Assembly (NCBI RefSeq): GCF_015461805.1
Contig: NZ_JACVZE010000003.1
Location: 372,001 to 436,000 of the forward strand
Length of the DNA: 64,000 nt
Reading direction: 5' to 3'
DNA from: Pseudomonas pisciculturae
GTDB taxonomy: Bacteria; Pseudomonadota; Gammaproteobacteria; Pseudomonadales; Pseudomonadaceae
Part shown: in pieces, positions 28,737-41,558 of the stretch
How the letters are laid out: each line of letters begins with the position of its first letter
Position numbering within the stretch: position 1 is the stretch's first letter
Made by a program: the position numbers and the translations under genes
Notes under the pieces: generated by a model
What the model saw: the letters and a program-made list of their open reading frames with translations, nothing else
Database searches by the model: none
Told to the model about the DNA's origin: nothing

Positions 28737-28769
28737 AAGCCCCGCAAACGCTGAAACGTTTCGGGGCTT
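28737..28769 (-). terminator. Rho-independent terminator after fbp
   Basis: The arms AAGCCCCG...AAACG and CGTTT CGGGGCTT pair with a short loop. On the minus strand the stem is followed by TTTTTTGTTTTT. It is 51 bases past the fbp stop; a TTCTTT on the other side allows some bidirectional use. Confidence 0.88.
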
Positions 28770-28819
28770 CTTTAAGGGTGATACGGCTCACAACAACAGC
28801 GATAACCTATCGCCGCACG

Positions 28820-29830
28820 TTATGCCTTGTGGTAGGCCGTGACACGCTCAACTTCTTCCTTCGAACCCAGGAACACTGCCACACGCTGGTGCAGGCCTTC
28901 GGGCTGGATGTCGAGGATGCGCTGGTGGCCGTCGGTTGACGCGCCCCCCGCCTGCTCAACCAGGAACGACATCGGGTTGGCTTCGTACATCAGGCGCAGT
29001 TTGCCCGGTTTGGACGGCTCGCGGCTGTCACGTGGGTACATGAACAGGCCACCACGGGTCAGGATACGGTGCACGTCGGCCACCATCGCCGCCACCCAAC
29101 GCATGTTGAAGTTTTTCTTCAGCGGGCCTTCTTCACCGGCCATCAGCTCGCCGACATAGCGGGTCACCGGTTCTTCCCAGTGGCGCTGGTTGGACATGTT
29201 GATGGCAAATTCCTGGGTAGACGCAGGAATGGTGATGTCTTCGTGGGTCAGTACGAAGCTGCCCATTTCGCGGTCGAGGGTGAAGCCTTTGACGCCGTCG
29301 CCCAGGGTCAGTACCAGCATGGTCTGCGGGCCGTAGATCGCGTAGCCGGCTGCGACTTGCTCGGTGCCTGGCTGCAAAAAGGCCTTTTCGTTCAGGGCTT
29401 CGTTCTGGCTCAGGTATTCGTTAGGGCAACGCAGTACCGAGAAGATGGTGCCGACCGGGGCGTTGATGTCGATGTTGGACGAGCCGTCCAGTGGGTCGAA
29501 CACCAACAGGTAGGCGCCTTTCGGGTATTTGCCCGGGATCTGGTAGGCATTGTCCATTTCTTCGGACGCCATGCCAGCCAGGTGACCGCCCCATTCGTTG
29601 GCTTCGAGCAGGATCTCGTTGGAGATCACGTCGAGTTTCTTCTGCACTTCGCCCTGCACGTTTTCAGTGCCCATGCTGCCCAGGACACCGCCCAGAGCGC
29701 CTTTGGACACGGCGTGGCTGATTTCCTTGCAGGCACGCGCCACCACTTCGATAAGGAAGCGCAGATCGGCAGGCGTGTTGTTGCTGCGGGTCTGCTCAAT
29801 CAAATAGCGACTCAAGGTAACGCGGGACAT
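28820..29830 (-). CDS. fbp: Fructose-1,6-bisphosphatase class 1
   Basis: This 336-residue cytoplasmic enzyme removes the 1-phosphate of fructose-1,6-bisphosphate in gluconeogenesis. The metal-binding site [12 protein letters not shown] (about residues 110-121) and upstream ASEE are present, as is the [25 protein letters not shown] segment near the C-terminus. The ATG at 29830 ([10 protein letters not shown]) is the usual start, and length equals other pseudomonad Fbp proteins; the longer open frame has no support. It is a single-gene unit with a strong terminator. Confidence 0.97.
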   Translation of the reverse strand: MSRVTLSRYLIEQTRSNNTPADLRFLIEVVARACKEISHAVSKGALGGVLGSMGTENVQGEVQKKLDVISNEILLEANEWGGHLAGMASEEMDNAYQIPGKYPKGAYLLVFDPLDGSSNIDINAPVGTIFSVLRCPNEYLSQNEALNEKAFLQPGTEQVAAGYAIYGPQTMLVLTLGDGVKGFTLDREMGSFVLTHEDITIPASTQEFAINMSNQRHWEEPVTRYVGELMAGEEGPLKKNFNMRWVAAMVADVHRILTRGGLFMYPRDSREPSKPGKLRLMYEANPMSFLVEQAGGASTDGHQRILDIQPEGLHQRVAVFLGSKEEVERVTAYHKA

Positions 29831-29926
29831 GTAAGGCTCCGGAGAATGGGGGGCTTGAAAACCCGCGCAGTTTAGCGCGAGTCGGGGCTGATTTCCTCTA
29901 ATCAGAGGATTTAACACCAATAGAGT

Positions 29927-31276
29927 TCACGGTTTGCCCTGGGGTTTGCGCAACAAACTGTAGGCCATGGCCCCCAGTACCGCCACACCGAGCAGGAGCA
30001 CGGCCCAGAGCCCGAGTTTTTTCCAGTTTGGCCCGGCATCCCTGGCCGCTACTGCGACAGGCGAGGTGACCGCGACGTCCCCGTCTACCTTGGCCAGCCC
30101 CAGGGCCTTGAGACGCTCGGCGCTGTAGTCAGGTATCAGGGTAGAAAGCGGCAGGTTGGCCGCCTTGACCGACGCATTGCCCAGCACCAGGGTGAACGGC
30201 GGTTCGCCCCGCGCCAGGAACACCAACTGGGTCGCATGCACGGCAAACCGCAGGGCCGGCGCTTCAGCACCCAGGCCGCCGCCGCGCTCGTCCACCTGTA
30301 ACTTGAGTTCGTTGACGGTCTGACCGGGCAACTGCAATTGATCCTGCACCACATCCTGGCCGTTCTGGGTCAGGCGATACAGCAGGCCATTGCTCAGTGG
30401 TTGCCAGGCCTGCTTGCTGTCGCGACGACCGGCCAACGTAACGGGCGCCAAGGTATTGGGCTGCCTCAGCTCGATGCGCAGTCGCTCGACACTCAAGGCG
30501 GTGGGCAACTGCCAGGTGTATTCCCCGGCCTTGAGTCGCGCTCCCGCCAATGGCTGCGACCACACCAGCGGCGTCGACAAGCGGCTGCTGGTCGCACTCA
30601 CTAACGTGGCCGATGTCAGCTGCGGCGCCGCCTGATCCTTCCACACCAGGCGCAGGTAACGCGCCGGTTGGCCCGGCAGGTTCACGTCATGCTGCTCTAC
30701 CCGCTCATCGGCAAACGACAGGCGCGCCACTTGCCCATCGCCCCAGGCTTGCCAGTGCTGCAAGTCGTCGCTGGCTTCAATGCTGAAACGCTGGAAACCG
30801 TCCTGCTCATGGCTCCAGTCCAGGGTCAGCTGCTGCAACGGCGCCTTGATCGCGCTGGCATCCAGCACCCAGCCGCGCAGTACTTGCTGGCTTTTGACCG
30901 AGGGCGGGCGAACCTCCAGCAAAGTGCCCTCGGCAGTGGATTTCATCACCACGCCTGGCAACGCTTCCTGCGTATCGGCGGCGTACAGCGGGAACCACTT
31001 CACCTCAGTGACGTTGCGGCTTTCGGTGCGCTGTGAAACCTGGCGCGACAGCGAATAGGCCTGCGGCTCACCCGCTGCGTTGAAAATGCGCACGTCACTG
31101 AGATCGGCCTGGCGGGCGTTCAACTGCACCGCCAACGGCAACTCCAATCGGTACCAGGGGCCATTGCCACTGATCGACAAAGGGACTTGAGCCGCGAAAT
31201 CCGTTGGTGCTTCCAACGCATAAGCCGCCGAACACATCCCCCATACCGCTAAGCCACCCAAACTCAGCTTGCCCAT
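29927..31276 (-). CDS. DUF3999 family membrane-anchored protein
   Basis: This 449-residue protein has a signal peptide (GGLAVWGMCSAAYA before LEAPTDF) and a long periplasmic part with repeated beta-rich modules (for example SIEASDDLQHWQAWGDG, resembling sugar-binding sandwich folds). A single C-terminal membrane helix (LGLWAVLLLGVAVLGAMAYSLL) is followed by RKPQGKP in the cytoplasm. The ATG at 31276 is preceded by GGGAG; its A overlaps the last base of the upstream DUF2339 stop codon. Function is unknown. The strict pairing with DUF2339 implies a joint envelope role. Confidence 0.88.
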   Translation of the reverse strand: MGKLSLGGLAVWGMCSAAYALEAPTDFAAQVPLSISGNGPWYRLELPLAVQLNARQADLSDVRIFNAAGEPQAYSLSRQVSQRTESRNVTEVKWFPLYAADTQEALPGVVMKSTAEGTLLEVRPPSVKSQQVLRGWVLDASAIKAPLQQLTLDWSHEQDGFQRFSIEASDDLQHWQAWGDGQVARLSFADERVEQHDVNLPGQPARYLRLVWKDQAAPQLTSATLVSATSSRLSTPLVWSQPLAGARLKAGEYTWQLPTALSVERLRIELRQPNTLAPVTLAGRRDSKQAWQPLSNGLLYRLTQNGQDVVQDQLQLPGQTVNELKLQVDERGGGLGAEAPALRFAVHATQLVFLARGEPPFTLVLGNASVKAANLPLSTLIPDYSAERLKALGLAKVDGDVAVTSPVAVAARDAGPNWKKLGLWAVLLLGVAVLGAMAYSLLRKPQGKP

Positions 31277-34200
31277 CAAGAAGACGCTCCCTCAGTTTCA
31301 ACACGCTTGGGCGGCAGCGGTGCGAAGTAGCCCACCACCAGCAACAACCCGCCCACACCGATAAACGACACGATCCGCGCCAGCCCGCCACGGTTACTCA
31401 ATTCGACAAAAAACAGCTTGGCCACCACCACGGCAATCAGCGCCGCACCGATCAGCCACACTTCGCGACGATGGCGCAGGTGGCCGCCGATCATCAGGCC
31501 GAGGGCGATCAGGGTCCACACGATCGACAAGCCGGCTTGCACCAGCATCGATTCAAGCAAAGCGTCGAGGTGGAACGGCACGCCGCCCCAGTGGTGCGCA
31601 GTGCGCATCACCAAGGCCGTAAAGAACGCAAACAGCGAGAGCCCCGCCACACCCTGGGCGATCTGTTCATGTTGTGGCGCGACGCTGCGTGCCCACAGGT
31701 AAACGCCCAAAAGCGCGAACAGTAGGCCCAAATCCAGCGGGTTTAGCAGTGGCACATAAGGCAGCGGCTCGGCCGTGCCGTCGCTGAAGGTGTTGGCCAG
31801 CCAGAACCAGCCAAGCATCAGTGCGGCCAACGGCAAGGCGGCGAGTACGCGGTATTGCCTTGGATACGCCGACACCGGCCACGGCCAAGTGCGCGGCGTG
31901 GCAGCCAGCACCAGATACAGGCTGGGCAGAATCGCCCAGCCCAACCAGCGCCAGGCGTTGTAGTGATCCGAGAGCAACATCAGGCCGTAACGCATTTGCA
32001 ACGCCAACACGCCGATCAGCATCCAGCAGCCCAACACGTGGGCAGCGCTCAGCACTTTTTCGGGCACCAGCGCCGCCAACCGCCGCAGCGAGATGAAATG
32101 CACGGCGAACACCGCCAACCAGGCCAGCCAGCCGAACTGCGCGGCGGGGTGGTAATACTCGCTCCACGCCTCCAGTAACGCGAGGCCCGCCGCTGGCATC
32201 AACAGCGTGCTGGCAACACCCAACGCCGCCCAGCGCAAACGTAGCGCCAGAGCCGTCCAGAGCACCGCGCTCAGCGCCGCCGCCAGCAGCAACAGTGGGG
32301 TGTGCAAAGCCGCAGGGGCTGTGCGCCACACTTCAATGATCGCTGCCAGTGCCCACCAGGCCACGCCCCAAGCGAGCAGGCCCTCGGACAAACGGCCACG
32401 GGGCAAGCGCCAGGCGCCGAGCATTGCTGCCAAAGCGATGATCAGCGGTGTCCATGCGTTGTTCACTGGGTCGAGCGCAAATAACGCGCCGGCCAGCACT
32501 TGCACGGCGATACCACAACGCACGACCGCTGCCGAGCCGATGCGCTGGCCGGCCCACAGGGTTGCAAGCCCCGCCAACGCCCAACTGATGATGCTGCCCT
32601 GCGTCGAAAACAACAGCGGCGCCAGCAGATAAGCGCAGCCAAGGCCCAGGGCGGCGAGCCACGGAGCGCCCAGGCGTTCCCAGCGCCGGGTGTGTTCCGG
32701 CGCGGCTTCGTGTATTTGATAAAAGCTGAACAGCAGTGCCGCGCCCAGCAACAAAGCCCCCAAGGGTGCGCCTTGCAGCAAGGTATCCTGGCCATCGCGC
32801 AGTTCGCTGAGGAAGGCCAGTAACGACCCCAGTTGCAACAACAAAGCGAACGCCCGTGCAACGGTTCGCTGCTGGCGCATCCCGAGCCAGAAGATCCCGG
32901 CGCCTTCGACAGCCCACGCTGCCGCCGTCCAGCGCGCATCGAGGCCCAGCGGAATCGCAAGGCTCGCGAAAATCACGCCAAGCGCCAGGCAGGTTTGCGT
33001 CAGAAGCACTGCGCGCCCGCCGCTGAGCACGCGGGCCAGCACCATGTAAATAATGCCCAGGCCCAGCGCACTGAACGCAGCGGCGAATTCCAGGTGTTGC
33101 ACCAACGCGAACTGCAAGCCAAAGCCTACCAACGGCGGGCCGAACAATAAGGTGCCGTCGACATAGTCGCCCTTGCGCAATTGCGCACCCAGGCTATCGC
33201 CCTCGCTCGACTCCAGCAGTTTACGTCGGGCAAACAAGAGGCCGATGGCCAGGTACATCACGAAGAACAAGATCAGAAACGGCTCGGTGCTCCACAGCAG
33301 TTCCGGGGTAAAGGAACGCGCGCCCCAGGCGAACCCAATACCAAAGGTGCCGACAAAACCGATCACGTTCAACGTGCGCCAAGCCTTGAACCAGGCAATC
33401 GCGAGGATGCTGGCATTGAGCAACGCAAAGTAGCTGAACAGCGCCACATGGCTACCCGCGCCGGTGGACACCAGGATCGGCGCTGCAAAACCGCCCAGCG
33501 CAGCCGCACAGGCCAGACCCAACGCATCCTGGGTGATCGCCAGAATCGCCGAAAAGACCGTGACCGCTACCAGCAAGCCCATCGCGGCAGCCGGATCAAT
33601 CAGCGGGTGCAAACGCATCGCCGCAAACACCGTGAGGTACAACACCGCAATGCCTGCGCCTTGCAGCATCAAGCCGTAGTTGCCGTTGCGCAGCCGCAGC
33701 CACCAACCCAAGCCCAGCAGGCCAACGGCCGCCGCCGCAACCCCGGCATAACGCAGTTCAATGGGCACCACCATGCCTTCGGTGGCATAACGCAGCAGGA
33801 ATGCCAGGCCGAGGAACAGCAGCACCACACCTACCCGCAGCACGGTATTGCCGCCCAGCAGCCAGTTGCGCGCAGCGTTGACGGCACGTTGAATCAGGTC
33901 AGGTTCGCGGGGGGTAGCCGGTTGTTCAACGCGCGGCTTGGGAGCCGGAGCCCATACATCCGCCGGTAGCGCTTGGCTGGCTTCAGCGACCGTGGCTGTG
34001 GGCTGCAAATCGACAGGCAGTTCCCAGACAAGGTCGGGGGCCTTGGCGACGGGTGTGGGTTCGGGAGTGGAGGGTTCGACGATGACACTGCTTGTGGGCG
34101 CCGGCACTTCCAGCTGCCGCAGGCGGTCACCCAGCGCGATCAGCGCCTTTTGCGTGGTTTCCAGCTGAGCTGCCTGTTTGTGGGCTTGGGCCGCCAGTTG

Positions 34201-34320
34201 CGACAGGCGAATAGCCTGGCCGATGCCGAGGCCCAACAGCGCACCGATGCCCGCATCGCTGAACGACTCATCGAGTGTCCAGCCGAGCGCGAGGCCAATC
34301 AGCATGAAAATCCATTGCAT
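31276..34320 (-). CDS. DUF2339 polytopic membrane protein
   Basis: This 1014-residue inner-membrane protein starts with a short helix (QWIFMLIGLALGWTLD), then a predicted coiled coil (about residues 38-75) and a Pro-rich linker to about 130. More than twenty further hydrophobic segments fill the rest of the chain. Leu, Ala and Trp dominate, with few charged residues. A Glu/Arg-containing motif, GAGIFWLGMRQQR, lies near the middle. Function is unknown. Its stop overlaps the DUF3999 start, so the two are made together. The unusual length for a bacterial membrane protein with no catalytic motif suggests a scaffold or lipid-facing role (speculative). Confidence 0.87.
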   Translation of the reverse strand: MQWIFMLIGLALGWTLDESFSDAGIGALLGLGIGQAIRLSQLAAQAHKQAAQLETTQKALIALGDRLRQLEVPAPTSSVIVEPSTPEPTPVAKAPDLVWELPVDLQPTATVAEASQALPADVWAPAPKPRVEQPATPREPDLIQRAVNAARNWLLGGNTVLRVGVVLLFLGLAFLLRYATEGMVVPIELRYAGVAAAAVGLLGLGWWLRLRNGNYGLMLQGAGIAVLYLTVFAAMRLHPLIDPAAAMGLLVAVTVFSAILAITQDALGLACAAALGGFAAPILVSTGAGSHVALFSYFALLNASILAIAWFKAWRTLNVIGFVGTFGIGFAWGARSFTPELLWSTEPFLILFFVMYLAIGLLFARRKLLESSEGDSLGAQLRKGDYVDGTLLFGPPLVGFGLQFALVQHLEFAAAFSALGLGIIYMVLARVLSGGRAVLLTQTCLALGVIFASLAIPLGLDARWTAAAWAVEGAGIFWLGMRQQRTVARAFALLLQLGSLLAFLSELRDGQDTLLQGAPLGALLLGAALLFSFYQIHEAAPEHTRRWERLGAPWLAALGLGCAYLLAPLLFSTQGSIISWALAGLATLWAGQRIGSAAVVRCGIAVQVLAGALFALDPVNNAWTPLIIALAAMLGAWRLPRGRLSEGLLAWGVAWWALAAIIEVWRTAPAALHTPLLLLAAALSAVLWTALALRLRWAALGVASTLLMPAAGLALLEAWSEYYHPAAQFGWLAWLAVFAVHFISLRRLAALVPEKVLSAAHVLGCWMLIGVLALQMRYGLMLLSDHYNAWRWLGWAILPSLYLVLAATPRTWPWPVSAYPRQYRVLAALPLAALMLGWFWLANTFSDGTAEPLPYVPLLNPLDLGLLFALLGVYLWARSVAPQHEQIAQGVAGLSLFAFFTALVMRTAHHWGGVPFHLDALLESMLVQAGLSIVWTLIALGLMIGGHLRHRREVWLIGAALIAVVVAKLFFVELSNRGGLARIVSFIGVGGLLLVVGYFAPLPPKRVETEGASS

Positions 34321-34370
34321 GGTCGATATTCCCTGGGCAAACCGGGGCTCAGTATATCGACGCAGGGCTA

Positions 34371-34476
34371 ATGTGGGAGGGGCTTATGTGGGAGCGGGCT
34401 TGCCCGCGATTGCGGCGTACCAGTCGACATATTTGTTAACTGGCATACCGTAATCGCGGGCAAGCCCGCTCCCACA
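34371..34476. repeat. REP doublet with a truncated extra copy
   Basis: The first 15 bases (ATGTGGGAGGGGCTT) are a broken GGGGG-subtype arm. They are followed at once by a complete outward-facing doublet of the CGGGCTTGCCCGCGAT subtype, with the shared CCAGTCGACAT...AACTGGC spacer. Confidence 0.88.
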
Positions 34477-34490
34477 GGGTATTGCGATGC

Positions 34491-36941
<2,451 letters not shown>

Positions 36942-37181
36942 CAATTGCGACCTCGGGCGAGATAGAAGGAGTTGCTAGAGCCTAGACGGTCTGACAAACG
37001 GTGACCGCTCTGGTTCGGCACTTTTTTAACGCATTTACCTTTGCGGGGTTTTGATGCATTGGCCGTGCCTGCTTTTGAGACAAGCGCACCTTTTGGCCGA
37101 AACCCTGAAAATATTGTTCAAAAAATCACCAATCCCGGTATGATCGCGCGCCCGGATACAGCCCCACCTTTTGGAACCCTG

Positions 37182-37616
37182 ATGAAGCCTCAATTGATCG
37201 CCGCCGCGGAACTCGACCGTCTTGAAACGTGGCAGAAATATTCCGCGCATATGTGCGGTGGCTGCGTGTCCAGCTGCTGCACACTGCCGGTGGAAGTGAA
37301 GGTCAAGGACCTGATCCGCATCGGCCTCGTCGATGAGTTCGAGCTGGGCGACCCGGCGAAAAACATCGCCAAGCGGTTGCAGAAGGAAGGCATCGTTGAG
37401 CGCTTCAATTCCAAGTCCGAGATTTTTACCCTACAGCGCATGAGCAACAACGATTGCCTGTTCCTGGATCGTAAGACGCGCTTCTGCACTATTTATGACA
37501 AGCGCCCGGATACTTGCCGCAACCACCCCAAGATCGGGCCGCGGCCGGGGTATTGCGCGTATAAACCGAAAGAAGTGGTGCGTGAGACCAAGTTCAAGAC
37601 GCTCGATAAGTTCTGA
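37182..37616 (+). CDS. YkgJ-family cysteine-cluster protein
   Basis: This 144-residue protein has eight or so cysteines in the pattern typical of the YkgJ/UPF0153 family: MCGGCVSSCC near residue 27, DCLFLDRKTRFCTIYDKRPDTC in the middle and PGYC near the end. They probably bind zinc or an iron-sulfur cluster. The ATG at 37182 is the only start that begins just before the conserved region (MKPQLIAAAELDR); upstream in-frame codons lack support. Biological role is unknown. It is transcribed divergently from glgP. Confidence 0.88.
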   Translation: MKPQLIAAAELDRLETWQKYSAHMCGGCVSSCCTLPVEVKVKDLIRIGLVDEFELGDPAKNIAKRLQKEGIVERFNSKSEIFTLQRMSNNDCLFLDRKTRFCTIYDKRPDTCRNHPKIGPRPGYCAYKPKEVVRETKFKTLDKF

Positions 37617-37644
37617 TCCAAATCTTGTAGTGGCTTCAAGGGCC

Positions 37645-37718
37645 TCATCGCAGGCAAGCCAGCTCCCACATTTGGATTTGTGAACACATTCAAGTGTGGG
37701 AGCTGGCTTGCCTGCGAT
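37645..37718. repeat. REP doublet after the YkgJ gene
   Basis: Inward-facing arms of the CTGGCTTGCCTGCGAT subtype, with the spacer TTGGATTTGTGAACACATTCAA that closely matches those at 2154 and 17840. Confidence 0.9.
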
Positions 37719-37759
37719 GGGGTCAATAGAGACAACACACAAACTGCAGGCACAAAAAA

Positions 37760-37790
37760 ACGCCCCCGGCCTTTCGACCGGGGGCGTTTT
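37760..37790 (-). terminator. Bidirectional rho-independent terminator after typA
   Basis: CGCCCCCGG pairs with CCGGGGGCG around an 8-base loop, with seven A before the stem and TTTTT after it. It therefore works for typA on the minus strand and for read-through from the plus-strand gene. Confidence 0.92.
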
Positions 37791-37809
37791 TCATTCAGCC
37801 TGAGTTAAC

Positions 37810-39630
37810 TCAGTTCTTGGCTTTCTTGGCAGCGCGGGTACGCTCGCCTTCGTCCAGGATCTTCTTACGCAGGCGGATCGACTTAGGCGTAACTTCGCAC
37901 AGCTCGTCGTCCTGGATGAATTCCAGGGCCTGTTCCAGGGTGAAGCGAACAGGTGGAACCAGAGCGATGGTTTCGTCTTTGCCCGAAGCACGCATGTTGT
38001 CGAGCTTCTTGCCTTTGGTTGGGTTGACGCCCATGTCGTTGTCACGGCTGTTCAGACCAACGATCTGACCGTTGTAGATCTCTTGACCGTGTTCAACGAA
38101 CAGCTTGCCACGCGCCTGGAGGGTTTCCAGGGAGTAGGTCAGCGCCTTGCCGGTTTCTACCGATACCAGAACACCGTTCTGACGGCCGGACATGTCGCCG
38201 GACTTCATGGTGTCGTAGCGATCGAAGATCGAGGTCAGGATGCCAGCACCGTTGGTCAGGGTCAGGAACTGGTTACGGAAACCAATCAGGCCACGAGCAG
38301 GGATGTTGTATTCCAGACGTACACGGCCTTTGCCATCCGGCACCATGTTGGTCAGGTCGCCTTTACGCAGACCCATTTCTTCCATCACCTTGCCCTGGGA
38401 TTCTTCCGGGGTGTCGATGGTGACGTTTTCGAACGGTTCCTGCTTCACGCCGTCAACCTGACGGATGATCACTTCTGGACGACCAACGCCCATTTCGAAG
38501 CCTTCGCGACGCATGGTTTCGATCAGTACCGAGAGGTGCAGCTCACCACGGCCGGAAACCTTGAACTTGTCAGCCGAGTCGCCTTCTTCAACGCGCAGTG
38601 CAACGTTGTACAGCAGCTCTTTGTCCAGACGTTCCTTGATGTTACGGGAAGTCACGAACTTGCCTTCTTTACCGCAGAAAGGCGAGTCGTTTACCTGGAA
38701 GGTCATGGAAACGGTTGGCTCGTCAACGGTCAGAGGCTTCATCGCCTCGACGTTGTCTGGCTGGCACAGGGTGTCGGAGATGAACAGGGAGTCCATACCG
38801 CTCACGCAAACGATGTCGCCAGCGAAAGCTTCTTCAACGTCGATGCGGTGCAGGCCGTGGTGACCCATCAGCTTCAGGATGCGACCGTTACGCTTCTTGC
38901 CGTCGGCGCCGATAGCAACAACCGGGGTGTTCGGCTTGACGCTACCACGAGCGATACGGCCAACGCCGATAACACCCAGGAAGCTGTTGTAGTCCAGTGC
39001 CGAGATTTGCATCTGGAACGGGCCGTCACGGTCAACTTTTGGAGCCGGTACGTTGTCGACGATCGACTGGTACAGCGGGGTCATGTCTTCAGCCATGTCG
39101 GTGTGTTCCAGACCGGCAATGCCGTTCAGGGCCGAGGCGTAGACGACTTTGAAGTCCAGCTGTTCTTCGGTAGCACCCAGGTTGTCGAACAGGTCGAAGA
39201 TCTGGTCCAGAACCCAGTCCGGACGCGCGCCTGGACGGTCAACCTTGTTGATGCACACGATCGGACGCAGGCCGGCTTCGAACGCCTTCTTGGTCACGAA
39301 ACGGGTTTGCGGCATAGGGCCGTCTTGGGCATCAACCAGCAGCAGAACGGAGTCAACCATCGACATTACACGTTCAACTTCGCCGCCGAAGTCGGCGTGG
39401 CCCGGGGTATCCACGATGTTGATGTGGTAGCCGTTCCAGTTGATGGCGGTGTTTTTCGCCAGGATGGTAATACCGCGCTCTTTTTCCTGGTCGTTGGAGT
39501 CCATCACGCGCTCGTCGTTGAGCTCGTTGCGCTCCAGGGTGCCGGATTGACGCAGGAGTTTGTCTACCAGGGTGGTTTTACCGTGGTCAACGTGAGCAAT
39601 GATGGCGATGTTACGTAGATTTTCGATCAC
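37810..39630 (-). CDS. typA: Ribosome-associated translational GTPase TypA/BipA
   Basis: This 606-residue GTPase related to EF-G and LepA assists ribosome assembly and stress adaptation. G-motifs are [12 protein letters not shown] (G1, about residues 11-22), RGITI (G2), DTPGHADF (G3) and NKVDRPGAR (G4). The domain III and V homology and the BipA-specific C-terminal domain follow ([18 protein letters not shown]). The start is GTG at 39630, giving [11 protein letters not shown] as in other pseudomonads; ribosome-site complementarity is weak. It is a single-gene unit. Confidence 0.97.
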   Translation of the reverse strand: MIENLRNIAIIAHVDHGKTTLVDKLLRQSGTLERNELNDERVMDSNDQEKERGITILAKNTAINWNGYHINIVDTPGHADFGGEVERVMSMVDSVLLLVDAQDGPMPQTRFVTKKAFEAGLRPIVCINKVDRPGARPDWVLDQIFDLFDNLGATEEQLDFKVVYASALNGIAGLEHTDMAEDMTPLYQSIVDNVPAPKVDRDGPFQMQISALDYNSFLGVIGVGRIARGSVKPNTPVVAIGADGKKRNGRILKLMGHHGLHRIDVEEAFAGDIVCVSGMDSLFISDTLCQPDNVEAMKPLTVDEPTVSMTFQVNDSPFCGKEGKFVTSRNIKERLDKELLYNVALRVEEGDSADKFKVSGRGELHLSVLIETMRREGFEMGVGRPEVIIRQVDGVKQEPFENVTIDTPEESQGKVMEEMGLRKGDLTNMVPDGKGRVRLEYNIPARGLIGFRNQFLTLTNGAGILTSIFDRYDTMKSGDMSGRQNGVLVSVETGKALTYSLETLQARGKLFVEHGQEIYNGQIVGLNSRDNDMGVNPTKGKKLDNMRASGKDETIALVPPVRFTLEQALEFIQDDELCEVTPKSIRLRKKILDEGERTRAAKKAKN

Positions 39631-39769
39631 TTGTGTATCTCGATCAGAGGATTCGGTGTGCTGACAGGTCGTGGCAGCGATTAACAGTAGAGTCAGGCCT
39701 TGCCGTTACAGCTTGACGGCAGAGTCGGGGGGCCGGTGACGCAGGCCACAGGCATACAGCCCCGGGCTC

Positions 39770-41224
39770 TTAGCTCGGTCGATAAACGCGCACATTGGCA
39801 TACCCCTCACTGAGCAAATGGTGGGCATGCAGGCGACTCATCACGCCTTTGTCGCAATACAGCAGGTACTGACGGCTGTTATCCAGTTCCTTGAAACGCG
39901 CGTTCAATGCATAGAACGGCAGCGTTTGTACGTCGATGCCAGCGACTTCCAGTGGCTCATCTTCAGCGGCATCCGGGTGACGGATGTCGACGATGATCTG
40001 GCCGGCCAGGGCTTCGCTGACTTCTTCGATCTGCACATCCTGGCCCAACTCGTCGATTACGCGATCGATCGGGACCAGCTTGGCGTTCTCGAGCGCACGC
40101 TCCAGAATCGCCATATCAAACTGTTGTTCTTCGTACTCCACGCGGTTGCGCTTGGCGTGGGTCTTGGGGTTCACCGAGATGACCCCGCAATATTCAGGCA
40201 TGTGCTTGGCAAAATCCGCCGTGCCGATTTCTTCGGCCAGGTCGATGATGTCCTGCTTATGACTGGCGATCAGCGGGCGCAAGACCAGCTTCTCAGTGAC
40301 GCAATCGATCAGCGACAGGTTGGGCAGCGTTTGGCTGGACACCTGGGAGATTGCTTCACCGGTCACCAAGGCGTCGATCTGCAACTGATCGGCGATCCGG
40401 GACGCAGCGCGCAACATCATACGCTTCAATACTACGCCCATATGACTGTTATCGACTTTGCCTAGGATTTCGCCCAGCACTTCCTCGAACGGCACGCTTA
40501 CAAATAGCACGCGTTGGGAGCTGCCGTACTTCTTCCAGATAAAGTGCGCGACTTCCATCACGCCCAATTCGTGTGCACGCCCGCCCAGGTTAAAGAAGCA
40601 GAAGTGGCTCATCAGGCCGCGACGCATGATCTGGTAGGCCGCCACCGTGGAATCGAAACCGCCAGACATGAGAACCAGGGTCTGTTCCAGGGCGCCCAAC
40701 GGGTAACCGCCGATGCTGTTGTGCTGGCTATGGATGACAAACAACCGTTGGTCGCGAATTTCCATGCGCACTTCAATTTGCGGCGCTTTCAGGGAAATTC
40801 CGGCAGCGCCGCACTCACGGCGCAGCTTGCTGCCGACGTATTTTTCGACATCCATGGAGCTGAAGGTGTGCTTGCCAGCACGCTTGCAGCGCACCGAAAA
40901 GATCTTGCCCTCGATCTCACTGCCGAAGTGCTGTTTGCACTTCTCGGTGATGTCGTCGAAGTCGCCCAGCGGGTACTCATCCACCTGCAGGAAATGCGCG
41001 ATGCCCGGCATGCAGCTCAGGCGCTCGGTCATGTCCTTCAAGGCTTTGGCGTCGGTGATGCGGGTTTCCAGTTCGAGGTTGTCCCACACGCCGTTCACCA
41101 CCACAGCCGGGTCCAGGTCTCGGAGCACGGCACGGATGTTCTTGGCCAATTGACGGATGAAACGCGTCCGTACCGGTCGGCTTTTGATGGTGATCTCGGG
41201 GAAGACTTTAACGATTAATTTCAT
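39770..41224 (-). CDS. thiI: tRNA 4-thiouridine synthetase ThiI (with rhodanese domain)
   Basis: This 484-residue enzyme uses ATP to activate U8 of tRNA and transfers sulfur; it also supports thiamine thiazole synthesis. Order of domains: an N-terminal ferredoxin-like part, a THUMP domain (about residues 60-165), a PP-loop ATPase with [11 protein letters not shown] (about 183-193), and a C-terminal rhodanese domain. The persulfide Cys457 is in [10 protein letters not shown], and the partner Cys in PEYCGVIS. The ATG at 41224 gives [14 protein letters not shown]; the extension upstream is rejected because it leaves the conserved start. Confidence 0.96.
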   Translation of the reverse strand: MKLIVKVFPEITIKSRPVRTRFIRQLAKNIRAVLRDLDPAVVVNGVWDNLELETRITDAKALKDMTERLSCMPGIAHFLQVDEYPLGDFDDITEKCKQHFGSEIEGKIFSVRCKRAGKHTFSSMDVEKYVGSKLRRECGAAGISLKAPQIEVRMEIRDQRLFVIHSQHNSIGGYPLGALEQTLVLMSGGFDSTVAAYQIMRRGLMSHFCFFNLGGRAHELGVMEVAHFIWKKYGSSQRVLFVSVPFEEVLGEILGKVDNSHMGVVLKRMMLRAASRIADQLQIDALVTGEAISQVSSQTLPNLSLIDCVTEKLVLRPLIASHKQDIIDLAEEIGTADFAKHMPEYCGVISVNPKTHAKRNRVEYEEQQFDMAILERALENAKLVPIDRVIDELGQDVQIEEVSEALAGQIIVDIRHPDAAEDEPLEVAGIDVQTLPFYALNARFKELDNSRQYLLYCDKGVMSRLHAHHLLSEGYANVRVYRPS

Positions 41225-41320
41225 GGAAACAGCGCGCGCCGGGCCTGCTGAAAAAGGGGGGCGCGGATTATAGCGGAAATCGCTCAAGGTTTAACCAGTT
41301 AATATGCACCCGACTGTCAT

Positions 41321-41337
41321 CGCACTAAATAGGTGCG
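41321..41337. promoter_or_regulatory. NtrC-type enhancer site upstream of glnA (distal)
   Basis: CGCACTAAATAGGTGCG is a dyad of the form CGCACT-N5-GGTGCG, close to the NtrC consensus TGCACC-N5-GGTGCA. Its centre is about 138 bases before the predicted glnA start, close to the -140 site of E. coli glnAp2. Confidence 0.75.
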
Positions 41338-41351
41338 TTTGCACGCAGTGG

Positions 41352-41368
41352 CGCCACATTGCGGTGCG
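41352..41368. promoter_or_regulatory. NtrC-type enhancer site upstream of glnA (proximal)
   Basis: CGCCACATTGCGGTGCG has the same CGC..C-N5-GGTGCG layout, centred about 107 bases before the predicted start. The two sites are three helical turns apart, as in the classical glnA enhancer. Confidence 0.68.
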
Positions 41369-41440
41369 CTATTTTCGAGCTTTTGTCGCATTGCACCTTT
41401 ATAGGGGCGTTTTTGGACCAAAAAACCCATGTTGGCGCAC

Positions 41441-41456
41441 TGGCATGCAATTTGCT
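41441..41456 (+). promoter_or_regulatory. Sigma-54 promoter of glnA
   Basis: TGGCATGCAATTTGCT has GG and GC 10 bases apart and matches TGGCAY-N5-TTGCW. The predicted start is about 41467, giving a leader of about 92 bases. Confidence 0.85.
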
Positions 41457-41558
41457 CTCTTGTGAGGCAGGTTGCCATGGCGGAGTATCCGCGCCGGCAT
41501 CACCCACATTCTAAGGGCTAACTCCACTACCCCAGCCCGAAGCCACCCGGAGGACACT

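Noticed and set aside
29897..29910. CCTCTAATCAGAGG as a terminator between DUF3999 and fbp
   Set aside because: The stem has only five pairs and no T-run on either strand.
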